Positions 25,650 to 36,896 of a stretch of 64,000 nucleotides of DNA are shown here, in pieces (position 1 is the stretch's first letter; every line of letters starts with the position of its first letter). The position numbers and the translations under genes were made by a program. This DNA comes from Boswellia sacra (Eukaryota > Streptophyta > Magnoliopsida > Sapindales > Burseraceae). The DNA is taken from assembly GCA_013180625.2 (NCBI GenBank), contig SNVD02012968.1, positions 682,001 to 746,000 on the forward strand, given 5' to 3'. Under the pieces are notes generated by a model that was not told the DNA's origin, made no database searches, and saw only the letters and a program-made list of their open reading frames with translations.

Positions 25650-26270
25650 ATTAATTGAAGGGTGATAATTAAATTATTAATGTTCGACGTGGAGAGTTTG
25701 ATTGACTGCCTAATGCGGAGAGTTGTGGAAGGAGAGGGAGAGCACATGCACAGCTTTGTCCTACCCACAATTATTGGGTCCCACCACCCTTCTTTCCTTC
25801 TCACGAACTACCTAAACCTCCAATACATAAGTCGGACCCACCCAACGGACTCCTCCAATTGCCTCCCACGTGCCACTCACATTACCTTCGATGGCCGACA
25901 ATTCAAACCCAAACCACAACAACCACACCCCCACACCCCCCCCCCCCCGGCTCCGCGGCCCAAACTCAACTGATTCCATGAGTGGACCAAAGGTTTCGGG
26001 GCCCACCCTTCGCTTATCTTCGCGGCCAAAACGTATGCTATCCGTCCCAATCTGTCGGCACCACCTGATCGTGCCACGTGTCGCGTATTGTGCTGGAATC
26101 TTATCCACTTTTGCTACGTGGCTCCTTTCACTTTCTGTCGGAACCTGGTGGCCCGGGGGAGACCATCCATAAATATCTCTCTCGATTTCAGTTATACTGA
26201 CACTTTAATCTTTCGTCTAAAAGACGTTACCTGCAAACGGCATTTCCGTCCAATAAAAGAATACTAATTT
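25650..26270 (+). promoter_or_regulatory. GC-rich promoter-like block with G-box cores, no adjoining gene
   Basis: Unlike its AT-rich surroundings this block is GC-rich. It contains CCCACGTGCC (about 25866), GCCACGTGTC (about 26073) and GCTACGTGGC (about 26113), all with ACGTG cores typical of G-box/ABRE sites, plus GATA-like CTTATC words and a run of 14 C. A TATA-like CCATAAATATCTC lies near 26168. No coding sequence follows on the plus strand for more than 2 kb. The same block is retained in the duplicate at 58,280-58,880, where the middle site reads CCACGTATC. Promoter activity is inference only. Confidence 0.45.
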
Positions 26271-26582
26271 CTTTATTTTCGTTAAATTATTTTTTGTATT
26301 TCACTCGAATTATATCTTTCACATATGTATACAGTTCTTGGAGTGCAATATACATGGGGATGTAAAAAGATGGGACCAAATTAAAGGTAGTGCTTCAATT
26401 ATGTGTTAAAAAATTTAAATGTCATGAGTTTATGAAATCACTACTAGTAAACCTCGATATTTCAGTGTATGTTTTTCAACCACACATTAAAATATTTGCG
26501 TTGGTCACATCTATCTAATGTCAATATGTATATATATTATTAACGTGGATTATACTATATTGCATTGGTCGTATCATATAAT

Positions 26583-26823
26583 TATTTTAAAATTTTTTAT
26601 AAATTTAGTGTAAAAGTTATAAATCTTTGAATCGTAAATATAAAAAATATTATAAATGAATATAATTTTTTATATTTATGACTTTTATATAATAATTTAT
26701 AATTTTTATAATAATTTATAAAAAATTAAAAATAATTATATAATTTTTTTATTTTTTTATATTTATAAATTTTATATAAAAATTTATAATTTTTATACTA
26801 AATTTATAAAAATTTTGAAAATA
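26583..26823. repeat. AT-rich foldback (inverted repeat, about 40-bp arms)
   Basis: The arm 26583-26622 (starting TATTTTAAAATTTTTTATAA) is nearly the reverse complement of 26784-26823. The interior is almost pure A/T. It begins just after the right boundary of the segmental duplication. No clear target duplication was found. Confidence 0.65.
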
Positions 26824-28610
26824 ACGGTATACTATACCTAAAGCCCTTGTTTAACGTGTTGGTGGCGCGTGGTAAGTTCTCCTCAATCAGATTAGATTAA
26901 TTGAGTGATTGATTAGTGTGGGTCCTGTGGGGACAGAAGAACTGGATCCAATACGATTGCGTGGCACTCTCACCATCACATACTTTTTATTGAATAAGAT
27001 TTAAGATGCCCTTGTTTCTCTCCCAATTACCCCGACCCATTCGATTTCATTTGGTCTTGTGTTAGCCAAGACTTAATTGCCGCATCAAAACTTAATTTAA
27101 GAAATTCAATTAGATAAATAAAATATTATTTTCCCTATATTTTAGGTTAGATTGGATCGTTTCATTAGATTTTTTATACATTAAATTTTAAAGGATTAAA
27201 TTAAACTCAATTGAATCAAATTAAACAATCAAAATCAGTCGAAATTAGATTAATTTGGATTAAATTTTATTTTAAAGATCCCTCATATTATCAATGGAAT
27301 ATTGTAGTACTCAATATAGTGAGGAAAAGTATGTTGTATATACAATTAATCCAAACAATAAAAACCATATAATTCGATGAAGTAAAATAATATTGAACAG
27401 ATAAAATGTAATAATCAAATTGTGTCATGTTATGTTAAGTTATCTGGGTTGATTTTATGTATAAAACTATTTAAAGAAATAACATTAATTAAATAATAAA
27501 TACCGTCGCAAAAAGAAATAAAATAAAAGAACACTCGTCAGAGTGAAACGGTTGGGTGACGTAGAAGTCAAATCATTAATTTGATTTTCAACATGTATGG
27601 TGAATGCAACAACGGCAAGAACACACGCGAACACGTTACCTACGCGCAGATGACACGTTCTATTACTTCTCGTGAGGTCGCCAAATTGATGGAGCTCATG
27701 TTACTTTTTGCGGGTGTCATGCAATGTTCCGTTACTTTTAATTACTTACATGCATCAAATCCCTAATCTATCTCATTACAAAACTCAAATGCTGCACATT
27801 TATATGATAGCATATTAATTAATTAATTAAACATTATTACATTACATTTTAGTTAATACGTTGATTAAGAAAATATTAAAATTAGTCATTCATTTATTTC
27901 TTATTTACGAGGATGCATTCGTTTAATTTTGTCTTATAATGATATTGGCATTTGAAACTGAGAGTATTTTACACTCTATTTTTTTATGAATTTAAATCCT
28001 ATTTTTTATGTTACACATTTTTTAATATAATTTATATTCAATCTTAATAACATATTTTTTTAAATTTAAAATAATTTAAAATCAATCATATATTTTTAAA
28101 TTTAATTAAAAATAAAAATACTAAATTCTTTGCGCAACGTACGCCCGTGCTTACTAGTTTTTCTTGCCAAACGGAAAAAGATAATTGTCCGGAATAGTTG
28201 CAAAAGAAAAATAAAACAAAACAGGTCTGGTCTGGTCGCTGGAAAACGACGTCACTTTAACTCTCTGTTTTAACTCTGGCATCACCTTTTCTCTCTCCTG
28301 CTTGTCTTTTCATTTCATCTCCTTCTCCTTCAAGCCCGCTCCCACACACACTCTCTCTGCATTAAAAGAACTGAAATTGAAACGAGATTAAAAAAATAAA
28401 AAAAGGAAAGAAATCAAAGCCATTACATCTTTTTTATTTAAAAAAAAAAAAATCGAAGAGCAGCGAAGGAGTAGAGCACAGCAAATCAAGATAGATAGAT
28501 AGATATTTTTTTTTTTCTGCGTTCAAAAAGTCCATTTGGCTTTCAGGGCCCTGGCTTTGTCACATTTAAAGCGACGCATTCATCAACCACCACCCAAATT
28601 GATTTCCCTT
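26824..28610. other. Intergenic region upstream of ERD4
   Basis: AT-rich, no gene recognised. The last few hundred bases hold promoter-like features of ERD4: a CGACGTCAC word near 28247, a pyrimidine-rich and CA/CT-repeat stretch (28260-28360), and an AGAT tetranucleotide run near 28492. Confidence 0.4.
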
Positions 28611-28611
28611 C

Positions 28612-28629
28612 TATATAACCGTTACGTGT
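28612..28629 (+). promoter_or_regulatory. Probable ERD4 TATA box and an adjacent ACGTGT element
   Basis: TATATAA at 28612-28618 lies about 135 bases before the ERD4 start codon, a plausible core promoter position. ACGTGT (ABRE core) follows at 28624. The family is known from Arabidopsis as early responsive to dehydration; the link to this element is inference. Confidence 0.5.
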
Positions 28630-28751
28630 ATCGTCTTCGCCCTCTTATTCTTCAATGTCTCTTTAACTAACGGCTCATTGCCCTGCCCTGCTCTCTCTAC
28701 ATAGCTATCTAATTAGGCTTTCTCTCGGAGAGTGAGACACACTCTGCCCAG

Positions 28752-31700
28752 ATGGATTTCAGTTCCTTCTTGACGTCCTTAGGGACTTCCTTTATCATTT
28801 TCGTTGTTTTGATGCTGCTTTTCACTTGGCTCTCCAGAAAACCCGGGAACGCTGTTGTGTATTATCCCAGCCGGATCTTGAAGGGTATGGATCCATGGGA
28901 GGGTTCTGGCTCCCGGAACCCCTTTGCTTGGATCCGGGAGGTTATGGCTTCTTCCGAACAGGATGTCATTAACGTCTCTGGGGTGGATACTGCTGTCTAC
29001 TTTGTTTTCATGGGCACTGGTATGTGTGTTGTGTGGTTTCATTCAACTATAGTTCAAGTATGCAATTTTAATTTATTGTGCTTTTGAGGAATTTGTTTTC
29101 ACTTGCTTGTTTTGATGTCAGAGTTGTATTTGTTGGTTTGATTTTGTTGGAATTATTATTATTTTTTCATTTCATTTGATGATTGTGCTTTGTTTTGTTA
29201 TTGTTTTTCCCAGATAAATGGAGTGATAGTAGCTTGTTTCTATTTTTAGCTTGCTATTTGTTTTAGGATTAGAAATATTTTATGTCAAACCTTTTGTGAA
29301 ATTTAATATAATTTGCTCTATTTTTAAACTTCGGTCTATAATCACTCCTCTTATTTGTTTGTGCATCTTTACAGAATATGGGCTTCAACTTTATTTTTGA
29401 TTGGTTAACAGCACAATTTTTTTCAACTCTTTTAACAGAGATTTCATACTTTTTTTTATTGATTTTAGCAAATTTTTGTGCTTTAATAATTTTGTAAGTA
29501 GAGAGTTGAAAATCCAGATCTCACAAAAATATGTATACATGCGCAAAACAGATTTTTTAGCAGTTTAGTACCCATGGGTTTCGAATTATCAATTGATCGT
29601 GAAATTTCATGGAAATTGTTTAATGTTTGTGCTTTGCACATGAATTTTCTTGAATTAATTTTCTGCTTTGCAATGGAAGTGGAAAATGGCGCAATTTGAA
29701 AGATTTATAATGTAGGTTGGTTGTTCTTATGGGTTTACATTCTGGTATGAAGTGACTTTCCGTAAAAGAACTTGCGATCAATGGCTCACATAAACATGAG
29801 AATAGTGATTCCTTTAGAACTAAAGTAGCCCATGCATGTGGGCATGTCTAGTTAAGAACTTTTAACTCTAGGTTTTGCTTTGCCATGACTTATCATTTCT
29901 AGCTCACCGGAAATGATTTTTCCCTTTCTTTGTCCAAAATTCGAAGATAGTGAGTCTACAATTTCAACATAATGTCTTTTTATTCGATGTTGGATTAGTC
30001 GCATCAGTAGTTTGTTATGAGTTTGATGTCAAGAGAATATAGCAGAACTTAAAGATGGATGTCTGATGAGGAACGGGGTTTCTCAAGTTAACAGAAAGGG
30101 AGAGAGATATAGACAGAGGAAATGGGAGAAACAATAGAAGAAATTTAGGGAGAAATAAAGTGAAATTAAAGGAGGAGTCAATCTTTTTACTAAAAGATCA
30201 AAAAACCAATAACAACCAAGCCTGAAAATAACATAATTAAAGGTTCCTATTTATAGGACCTTAAAGTATAGTTCTACTAGGAAATAAAATCCTATTAGTA
30301 AATAGAATCATAATCCTAGTTTAACTAGAAAATATCAAAATTAAATCCTAAATAAAATAGTAAACTATTAATTAGGAAAATAACTCAAATTAGGATTACT
30401 CTTAATTTAGGAAGTCAAAATCCTTAATAATAGTCAAAATTCCTAATTTATTAAAATCCCTAAAATTAAAAATAAAATTTCTAATTTATTCTTAATTTGT
30501 CCTACATCAATGTCTTACTTGTCTCAGCCGATAAAAGAAAAACTTTAGGATAAATTGATGGTGATGGCTCATTATCAGCTCTTAGACAAGGTTTATATTA
30601 CTATTCTGGAGAACTTAATAGGAATTATGCCTAAATAGCCAGTTGTGTTACTTGGCGAAATGTGTTAAGATGAGGTTGACTTTGATATAATTCTTAGCTT
30701 TTCTACAAGCTTTTCCTTGAATCTTTAATAGTTGAGAGAGAGTATTTGTTTGTGTATTTTGAGTTTTTGTTTTCAAAATTTGAAAAAAATTGTAGTTTTT
30801 TTTATTTATTTACTTTTTAATTTTAACAATGATATATGATTGATATTGCAATAGTAAATATTGCTTATTTTAGAAATTTCTTATCTTATCACACGAACCG
30901 AGGTATATATGAATTTCAAATCCTCAGCATTCCAATTTTCTGAATTTATTTTGTCAGTGTTGGGAATATTGGTATTGTCTGGCATTATTTTGCTACCAGT
31001 TCTTCTGCCAGTTGCTGTAACTGATACCGGTTTAAAGTCATCCAAAAATAGCACAAGCAATGGGACTTTCAGCGACCTTGACAAGCTATCCATGGGAAAT
31101 ATTGAAGTAAGCCATAATACAACCTTTCCATGATCTAGAATGAATTTATTTTCTTCCCTTTGTCCCTTGTCTTTCATGATTTATTGGAGCTCAACCCAAT
31201 GTGGTAATGATCATTATTAACCAAGAAGATTATCGGTTTCCACCATTAAAATGCAATCTTCTGAGTTTTGTTTCTAAATTTGTTTCTTGTTTTATGTGCA
31301 GAAGAATAGTCCAAGGTTGTGGGCGTTCCTGGTATCTGTCTACTGGGTTTCTTTTGTTACCTATTACCTGTTATGGAAGGCATATAAACATGTCTCTGAG
31401 CTGAGAGCTGATGCACTGATGTCCCCTGAAGTGATACCTCAGCAATTTGCTGTTCTTGTTAGAGACTTACCTGCTGCTGCAAAAGGTCAATCTAGAAAGG
31501 AACAGGTTGATTCATACTTTAGATCTATCTACCCTGACACATTTTACAGATCAATGGTGGTCACAAACAACAAAGAGGTATGGTGTCAACTTGCTGTTGC
31601 TCATCATTCTTCCACCCCTTCACCCGTTCTTTTTTTATATGCACATCATTCTAGTGCAGCAAATGCACTTAAATCATGTTGTTTTATTTCTGATTCCTTA

Positions 31701-34130
31701 ATATCTCTTCTAATTGAATTTCATTTTCTGTATAACCGTTTTCTTAGTTTTCAGAAATCAAATTATATTCAAATATCAGTTTTATCTAGAATATTGATAT
31801 AATAACTTTATTATTGGAATAAGTATTCTAGATGGCAAAAAGGAAAAAGTAGATAAGCTTGTCTCTCTTATTCATGTAGCCTATGGCATGTCCCTTTATT
31901 GGTGGTGCTATATGCTGTTCTGTTTTTGCTGATTTTAAGCTCCACTGTTTGGTCCACTTAGGTTAACAAAATATATGAAGAGTTAGAAGGTTACAAGAAG
32001 AAGCTTGCACGTGCAGAAGCAATATATGAAGAGTCAAAAAAAACTGGCAAGCCAGAAGGAACAAAACCAACCACCAAAACTGGTTTCCTTGGTCTCATTG
32101 GTAAAAAGGTTGATGCCATAGACTACTATAACGAGAAGATTAATGAACTAATCCCAAAATTGGAAGCAGAACAAAAGGTTACTCTCCGAGAGAAGCAGCT
32201 AGGTGCTGCTCTGGTATTCTTCAACAGTAGGCTGACTGCAGCCTCTGCAGCTCAGGCTCTTCATTCCCATATAGTTGATAAGTGGACTGTCACAGATGCA
32301 CCTGGACCTAAGGAACTCTTATGGAATAACCTTAAAATTAAGTTTTTTGAAAGGCAAACAAGACAATATGTGGTTTATGGTGTTGTGGCTTTGACCGTTC
32401 TGTTTTACATGATTCCAATTGGGTTTATCTCTGCATTAACAACCCTGGATAATCTGAAGAAAATTCTTCCATTTATAAAGCCAGTTGTGAATATAGTTGA
32501 AATCAGGACAGTGTTGGAAGCTTACCTACCCCAGCTTGCGCTCATAGTGTTTTTGGCTTTACTACCTAAGCTTCTTTTATTTCTATCCAAGGCTGAGGGG
32601 ATTCCTTCTGAAAGTCATGCAATAAGGGCTGCCTCTGGAAAATATTTCTATTTTACTGTGCTCAATGTTTTTATTGGAGTCACTTTGGGTGGAACATTGT
32701 TCAGTACATTCAAGACTATTGAGAAGAATACATCCTCTATCGTTACAATACTAGCAAATAGCCTCCCGGGAAATGCTACTTTCTTCCTGACGTTTGTGGC
32801 TCTAAAGTAAGATTAAATTTGATATTGACATTTTACTGTTTCATTCCCTGCTCATCCTGGCCCCCTTTTTATTTGGAAGACCTTTTTTTTTTTTTTTCTA
32901 AGATATATTAAAATAGATGGAAAATATGAGTTTGGTTATTTTTTATCCACTAATGTCCATGAATGGTGAACTATCTAGCACGTAAAATCACTCTGCCTAA
33001 CCCAGTTAGGTTTCGAGAAAAATTCTCTTCATATTCTTTTTGTTCTTCTATTATGTGGTTTCTTATTTCTTGCAAGTTTTGTCATCTCTAGTACTAGATT
33101 ATGCTTACATTAACTTAAATGAGTAGGAGTTTTCACTTTTCTCCAAATTTATGGGCCACAGGTTCTTTGTTGGTTATGGACTTGAGTTATCACGCATTGT
33201 TCCTCTCATCATATTTCATCTGAAGAGGAAGTATCTTTGCAAGACAGAAGCTGAGGTGAAAGAAGCTTGGTTTCCTGGAGATCTTAGTTATGGAACTAGA
33301 ATTCCTGCTGACTTGCTGGTTGTCACAATTACCCTCTGCTACTCTGTCATTGCTCCTCTGATTATACCCTTTGGTGTAGTGTACTTTGCCCTGGGATGGC
33401 TCATCCTCAGGAATCAGGTAATGCCTCTGCTCGCTTATTTTGTTTTTCCTTATTATTTTTTATTTTTCGGTTTCTTGAAGTTTTTGTCTTGTTTTTGTTT
33501 TGTTATTGTTTTTCACTTTTTCTTTGGTAATTCTTTTTTCCATTAGAAGGATGATGTTAATTAGCAAGTGTCAGTAGTTTTAAATTTTCTTTTGTCATGA
33601 TGAGCTTTAAGAATGGCACAACTTTCTTAATAGCACAATGCCACTTTTCTAAAACATTAGATGATGTGCACTAAAAATTTCAAGGCCATAAGTATATTTG
33701 CTTTCCTATAGACGGTGATTTCTTGTTTATAAGTTTTGTTCTTTGACTACAGGCACTCAAAGTTTATGTTCCATCATATGAGAGCTATGGAAGGATTTGG
33801 CCCCACATCTTTGTGCGTCTTGTTGCTGCCCTGCTACTGTACCAAGTTACTATGCTTGGTTACTTTGGGGTGAAGAAATTCTATTATTCACCATTTCTAA
33901 TTCCACTTCCGATATTGTCCTTGCTTTTTGCCTTTGTTTGCAACAAGAAATTCTATAGATTTTTCAGTAGCATGGCTCTTGAAGTTGTTTGCCATGAATT
34001 GAAGGAAACTCCTAACATGGAGCAGGTCTTCAGAGCCTATATCCCAGCAAGCTTGAGCTTTGAGAAGATAGATGATGATCAGTTTGATGATGCATTATCT
34101 CAAGTTTCACGGTCGGGATCATTTGTTTGA
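28752..34130 (+). CDS. ERD4: ERD4 / OSCA3.1-type stress-gated cation channel (CSC1-like)
   Basis: Six exons: 28752-29019, 30958-31106, 31302-31577, 31962-32806, 33162-33417 and 33753-34130. They join in frame to 2,172 nt (723 aa), the usual length for ERD4. The OSCA/TMEM63 family forms membrane cation channels, several of them mechanically or osmotically gated; ERD4 is dehydration-responsive in Arabidopsis. Visible features: a first membrane segment (residues about 10-28, FIIFVVLMLLFTWLS); further N-terminal segments; a large cytosolic loop containing RKEQVDSYFRSIYPDTFYRS and the lysine-rich GKKVDAIDYYNEKI; then the conserved hydrophobic C-terminal channel region (from about FYMIPIGFISALTTL through LLLYQVTMLGYFG). 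The tail is acidic (EKIDDDQFDDALSQ). Exon 1 ends in a split Val codon, and intron 1 (about 1.9 kb) carries a solo LTR. I see no disablement. Confidence 0.95.
30064..30509 (-). mobile_element. Solo LTR in ERD4 intron 1
   Basis: A 446-bp insertion with mirrored ends TGATG...CATCA, flanked by the 5-bp duplication ATGTC (30059-30063 and 30510-30514). Read on the minus strand it contains CCTATAAATAGGAACC, a good TATA box, followed by a pyrimidine-rich leader, which sets its orientation. There is no second copy, primer-binding site or coding sequence next to it, so it is most simply a solo LTR left by recombination. It lies antisense to ERD4. Confidence 0.85.
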
Positions 34131-35109
34131 TGTACAGTTGTGTAGTTCCACTAGATCTTTGTGTTGCATATTAGTCTCGTAGCTGAACTTGTTTGAATTT
34201 AGATTATTTGTTTATAGTCCTCGTTGCTGGGTTCTTTGTTAACATAATTAGAGCTTCTGGATCTTCATTGTGAGCAGTGCACCAATGGGCAGAATTTGTA
34301 ATTGTGAGTTGTTATACAATGAAGAACTTTGGTTTTCATTAGGATTGAATGTGATTTACTGGTTGGATTGATGCTTAAAAAAAATCTATTGAGTCGTGTA
34401 TTATAAGTGTGGCTTAATAATTGGGACGACATTTACGCATGTAAACTACAATCTTAATGTCTCAGCTTAGCTGTCGTAACCTAACCCATCTGTTGCAATT
34501 CGCAAACCTACTACAGACTTGACTAATCAGGAACTTGATAAGTTGTTTTATCGTTAAAATATGTAGTTAGCAGCCGGGTATTCTTATTTGTTTATTATCT
34601 TCTGATAAACAATCCTGATTATCTGATCTTGGTGGTTGGTGAATGCATAACAAAACTAAAAGCATAAGCAAACATTATGGTTGGAGCTGTTGGAGATATG
34701 AAAGGATTCTGTCCATCTTCTGGGCCGAGGCCTTGACTATTTGGTACATTATACATATTGAGCATTGATCTTCCAATTGGGAAATTGTCACGGCAACCAT
34801 TTTAGGCGCACAATCTGAAGTTGACTTGTGGGATTGTTTTGGTTCTACCAACAAGATTTGTCCCGTAGAGACTATGCTAACAGCACCCATTGTCACATTT
34901 GTTATATTAAAAGATATGACAATATGTATTATAGAAAAAAAAAAAAAAAAGCTATATGGGCAACTATATATTACGGGTACAAAAAATTAATCATTATAAC
35001 TTTTTGGAGTAGAAAGTTACAAATCTTCCTTGAGAGATTACAACTCAATGAATAAGAAATTAAATCCAAGTGCAACATAAAATCTGTTCAAAATTCAGAA
35101 GCTCTATAC
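34131..35109. other. Convergent 3' intergenic region between ERD4 and phospholipase A1
   Basis: Contains the 3' UTRs of the two facing genes. An A-rich run at about 34935-34950 and several AATAA-like words are present. No additional gene is supported. Confidence 0.5.
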
Positions 35110-36714
35110 TCAATTACAGGCCAATACTTCCAGCGGACTTTGTGGATGTGGGATAATCTGACCAGATGGTCCAGTGCCAAATGGAGAAGGAATGTCTTCA
35201 GGTTCTCTTCCAGGTTTCACCCATCTGCCATATTTGTTTAAAACAAGCCCTTTGTGAGGCAGTTGGTACCAAAACTCTGGGATCTTTAGTTCCTCTATCA
35301 GCATATCACTACTCTTATTAACCAAAGCTAAATCTCTTCTTGCGTTCCATCGGAACTTTGCATTCTTGCTAAGAAATCCATCTAAAAGATGAAGATAAAG
35401 TTCCAAATTATGACTCCCTGCCAAGTCAGAATCTTTCTTCAAATAGGGTGACATAACCTTATCAAGCTTAATTTGTCTCCCAACATGCCTGTACACCCAA
35501 TTCAATCTTTCAGTAATCGGATTAAGCTTGCGGAGAATTTTATTAAACACAATCCCGGGCAACTTTGGGACTAAATCTTGCTTGATAACAACACGTAGTG
35601 TCTTCACTCCCAATTCGGTGAGCTTTTCCTTGAATAAGATGTTGCCAACTCTTGGTGCCCCAAAAGAAATGACGCTAATGAAAACATTAGGAAACGAAGT
35701 TGCAGCTTCATATGCATTTAAAAGTGCCAATGCACCTCCCAGGCTGTGCCCTGTGATAGTTATGCTCACTTCTTCACCTCTTCCCTTGAAAAAGCCTACA
35801 AGCCTATTCAACTCTTCCATCACTTGCTCGGAGGCACTTAACTTGTTATATCTTGTTTTCTCACTCTTGGACTTGTAAATGCTGAAGAAGCCATGTTGGA
35901 CCTTCACTTTTTCGCTTCCAAAACGTTCAAATTTAGCCTTGAGATCAGTGAACCACTCGGTTGGTGCCACAGTGCCTCGCCATGCCACAACAATGTCTCT
36001 TCTTCCAATTCTTTGGGATTCCTTGTCACTACTCACCGCAACATATCCCATCCAATTGGAATCTTTGCTCCAAGTGCAGCCCAGTTGTGACCTCTCAAAC
36101 CAGCGAGGCACGTCCACATGTGACATGGCGTAAAAGTACTTGGTCACCTTGTAACCATTTCCAGTGAGGCCTAATTCTTCAAAAATCTTGTGCCTGTTAT
36201 ATCTACTGCTCCCACAAAACTCGGATAAAGGGTCAAAGTCAAAGGCATCGTAAGTAGCTTCCACAAATTCTCCATACTTGATTATCTCTCGTCGAAGCGA
36301 AGGATGGAGAGGGTCAAGCAGACCATCCCAGTCGTGCAAGCCATGGATTTCACGCCATGTTGATGAAATGTTCTCTCTGGGTGATTTTGTTGGAGTCATG
36401 TGATCACCATAGTCAATGAAATCAGCGGCTGAATACGGCATAAGAAGGAGGGTTCCCAGCGGTTTGCTTAATTGAACTGATTTCTTTTCTGTCTTTTCTG
36501 ACAGATGTGCTGCAATGGGCACCTTTTGCGGGACACGGACCTTGGAGAATTGTTTCATGCTTGGTCCGCAACTAAGATGGAAATGATGCGGCTTTAAAGT
36601 GCCCATCACTGCCTTCTTTACAGCATTCCAAGTTACACTAATCTTCAACCTCCATCCCCTTCTGGATTTCCTTGTTTTCCCTCTTGTTTCACGTCGCATT
36701 GGTGACATCTCCAT
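35110..36714 (-). CDS. Class-I phospholipase A1 (PLA1-Igamma-like, DAD1-like lipase family)
   Basis: A single uninterrupted 534-codon frame. Family members hydrolyse the sn-1 acyl chain of plastid galactolipids and phospholipids, and some feed jasmonate synthesis. The lipase_3 domain is clear: the diagnostic family block IHGLHDWDGLLDPLHPSLR near residue 123; the oxyanion/strand region VVAWRGTVAPTEW near 242; the nucleophile elbow TGHSLGG with Ser324; and by position Asp380 (VIKQDLVP) and His435 (AGSHNLELY) completing the triad. The first 100 residues are basic and Ser/Thr-rich, compatible with a plastid transit peptide, although the very N-terminus (MEMSPMRRETRGK) is unusually arginine/lysine-rich. 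Which subclass member it is (Igamma1, 2 or 3) I cannot decide by eye. The gene is intact and convergent with ERD4. Confidence 0.9.
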   Translation of the reverse strand: MEMSPMRRETRGKTRKSRRGWRLKISVTWNAVKKAVMGTLKPHHFHLSCGPSMKQFSKVRVPQKVPIAAHLSEKTEKKSVQLSKPLGTLLLMPYSAADFIDYGDHMTPTKSPRENISSTWREIHGLHDWDGLLDPLHPSLRREIIKYGEFVEATYDAFDFDPLSEFCGSSRYNRHKIFEELGLTGNGYKVTKYFYAMSHVDVPRWFERSQLGCTWSKDSNWMGYVAVSSDKESQRIGRRDIVVAWRGTVAPTEWFTDLKAKFERFGSEKVKVQHGFFSIYKSKSEKTRYNKLSASEQVMEELNRLVGFFKGRGEEVSITITGHSLGGALALLNAYEAATSFPNVFISVISFGAPRVGNILFKEKLTELGVKTLRVVIKQDLVPKLPGIVFNKILRKLNPITERLNWVYRHVGRQIKLDKVMSPYLKKDSDLAGSHNLELYLHLLDGFLSKNAKFRWNARRDLALVNKSSDMLIEELKIPEFWYQLPHKGLVLNKYGRWVKPGREPEDIPSPFGTGPSGQIIPHPQSPLEVLACN

Positions 36715-36852
36715 GGTACGTAAGCGCTAGGGCAAGATTCGGAAAGGAGAAAAAAGCCTTGTTATTAAACTCAAAAGACAACTGAGAAAGTTGCTTGTAA
36801 TTTCAGAAGAAAACTGAAGTTCTCGTGTAGGGAGTAAATGATATTAATTGAT

Positions 36853-36857
<5 letters not shown>

Positions 36858-36894
<37 letters not shown>
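36858..36894. repeat. (TA)n microsatellite in the phospholipase A1 promoter
   Basis: About 18 uninterrupted TA units, 144-180 bases upstream of the phospholipase A1 start codon, where a TATA box would be expected. It may itself supply the core promoter. Confidence 0.8.

Positions 36895-36896
<2 letters not shown>

Larger units (their letters stand above)
22046..26543 (+). repeat. Segmental duplication, parental copy
   Basis: This 4,498-bp block, from intron 3 of the galactosyltransferase through its 3' flank, recurs in the same orientation at 45,401-59,173. Exon lengths are identical in both. The length difference (9,275 bp) is explained to within one base by two insertions plus their target duplications in the second copy (5,340 + 3,934 bp). 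Confidence 0.9.

Noticed and set aside
25870..26172. 100-codon proline-rich frame in the GC-rich block
   Set aside because: The frame is produced by the C-rich promoter-like sequence; in the duplicated copy it is shortened and altered, showing no protein conservation.
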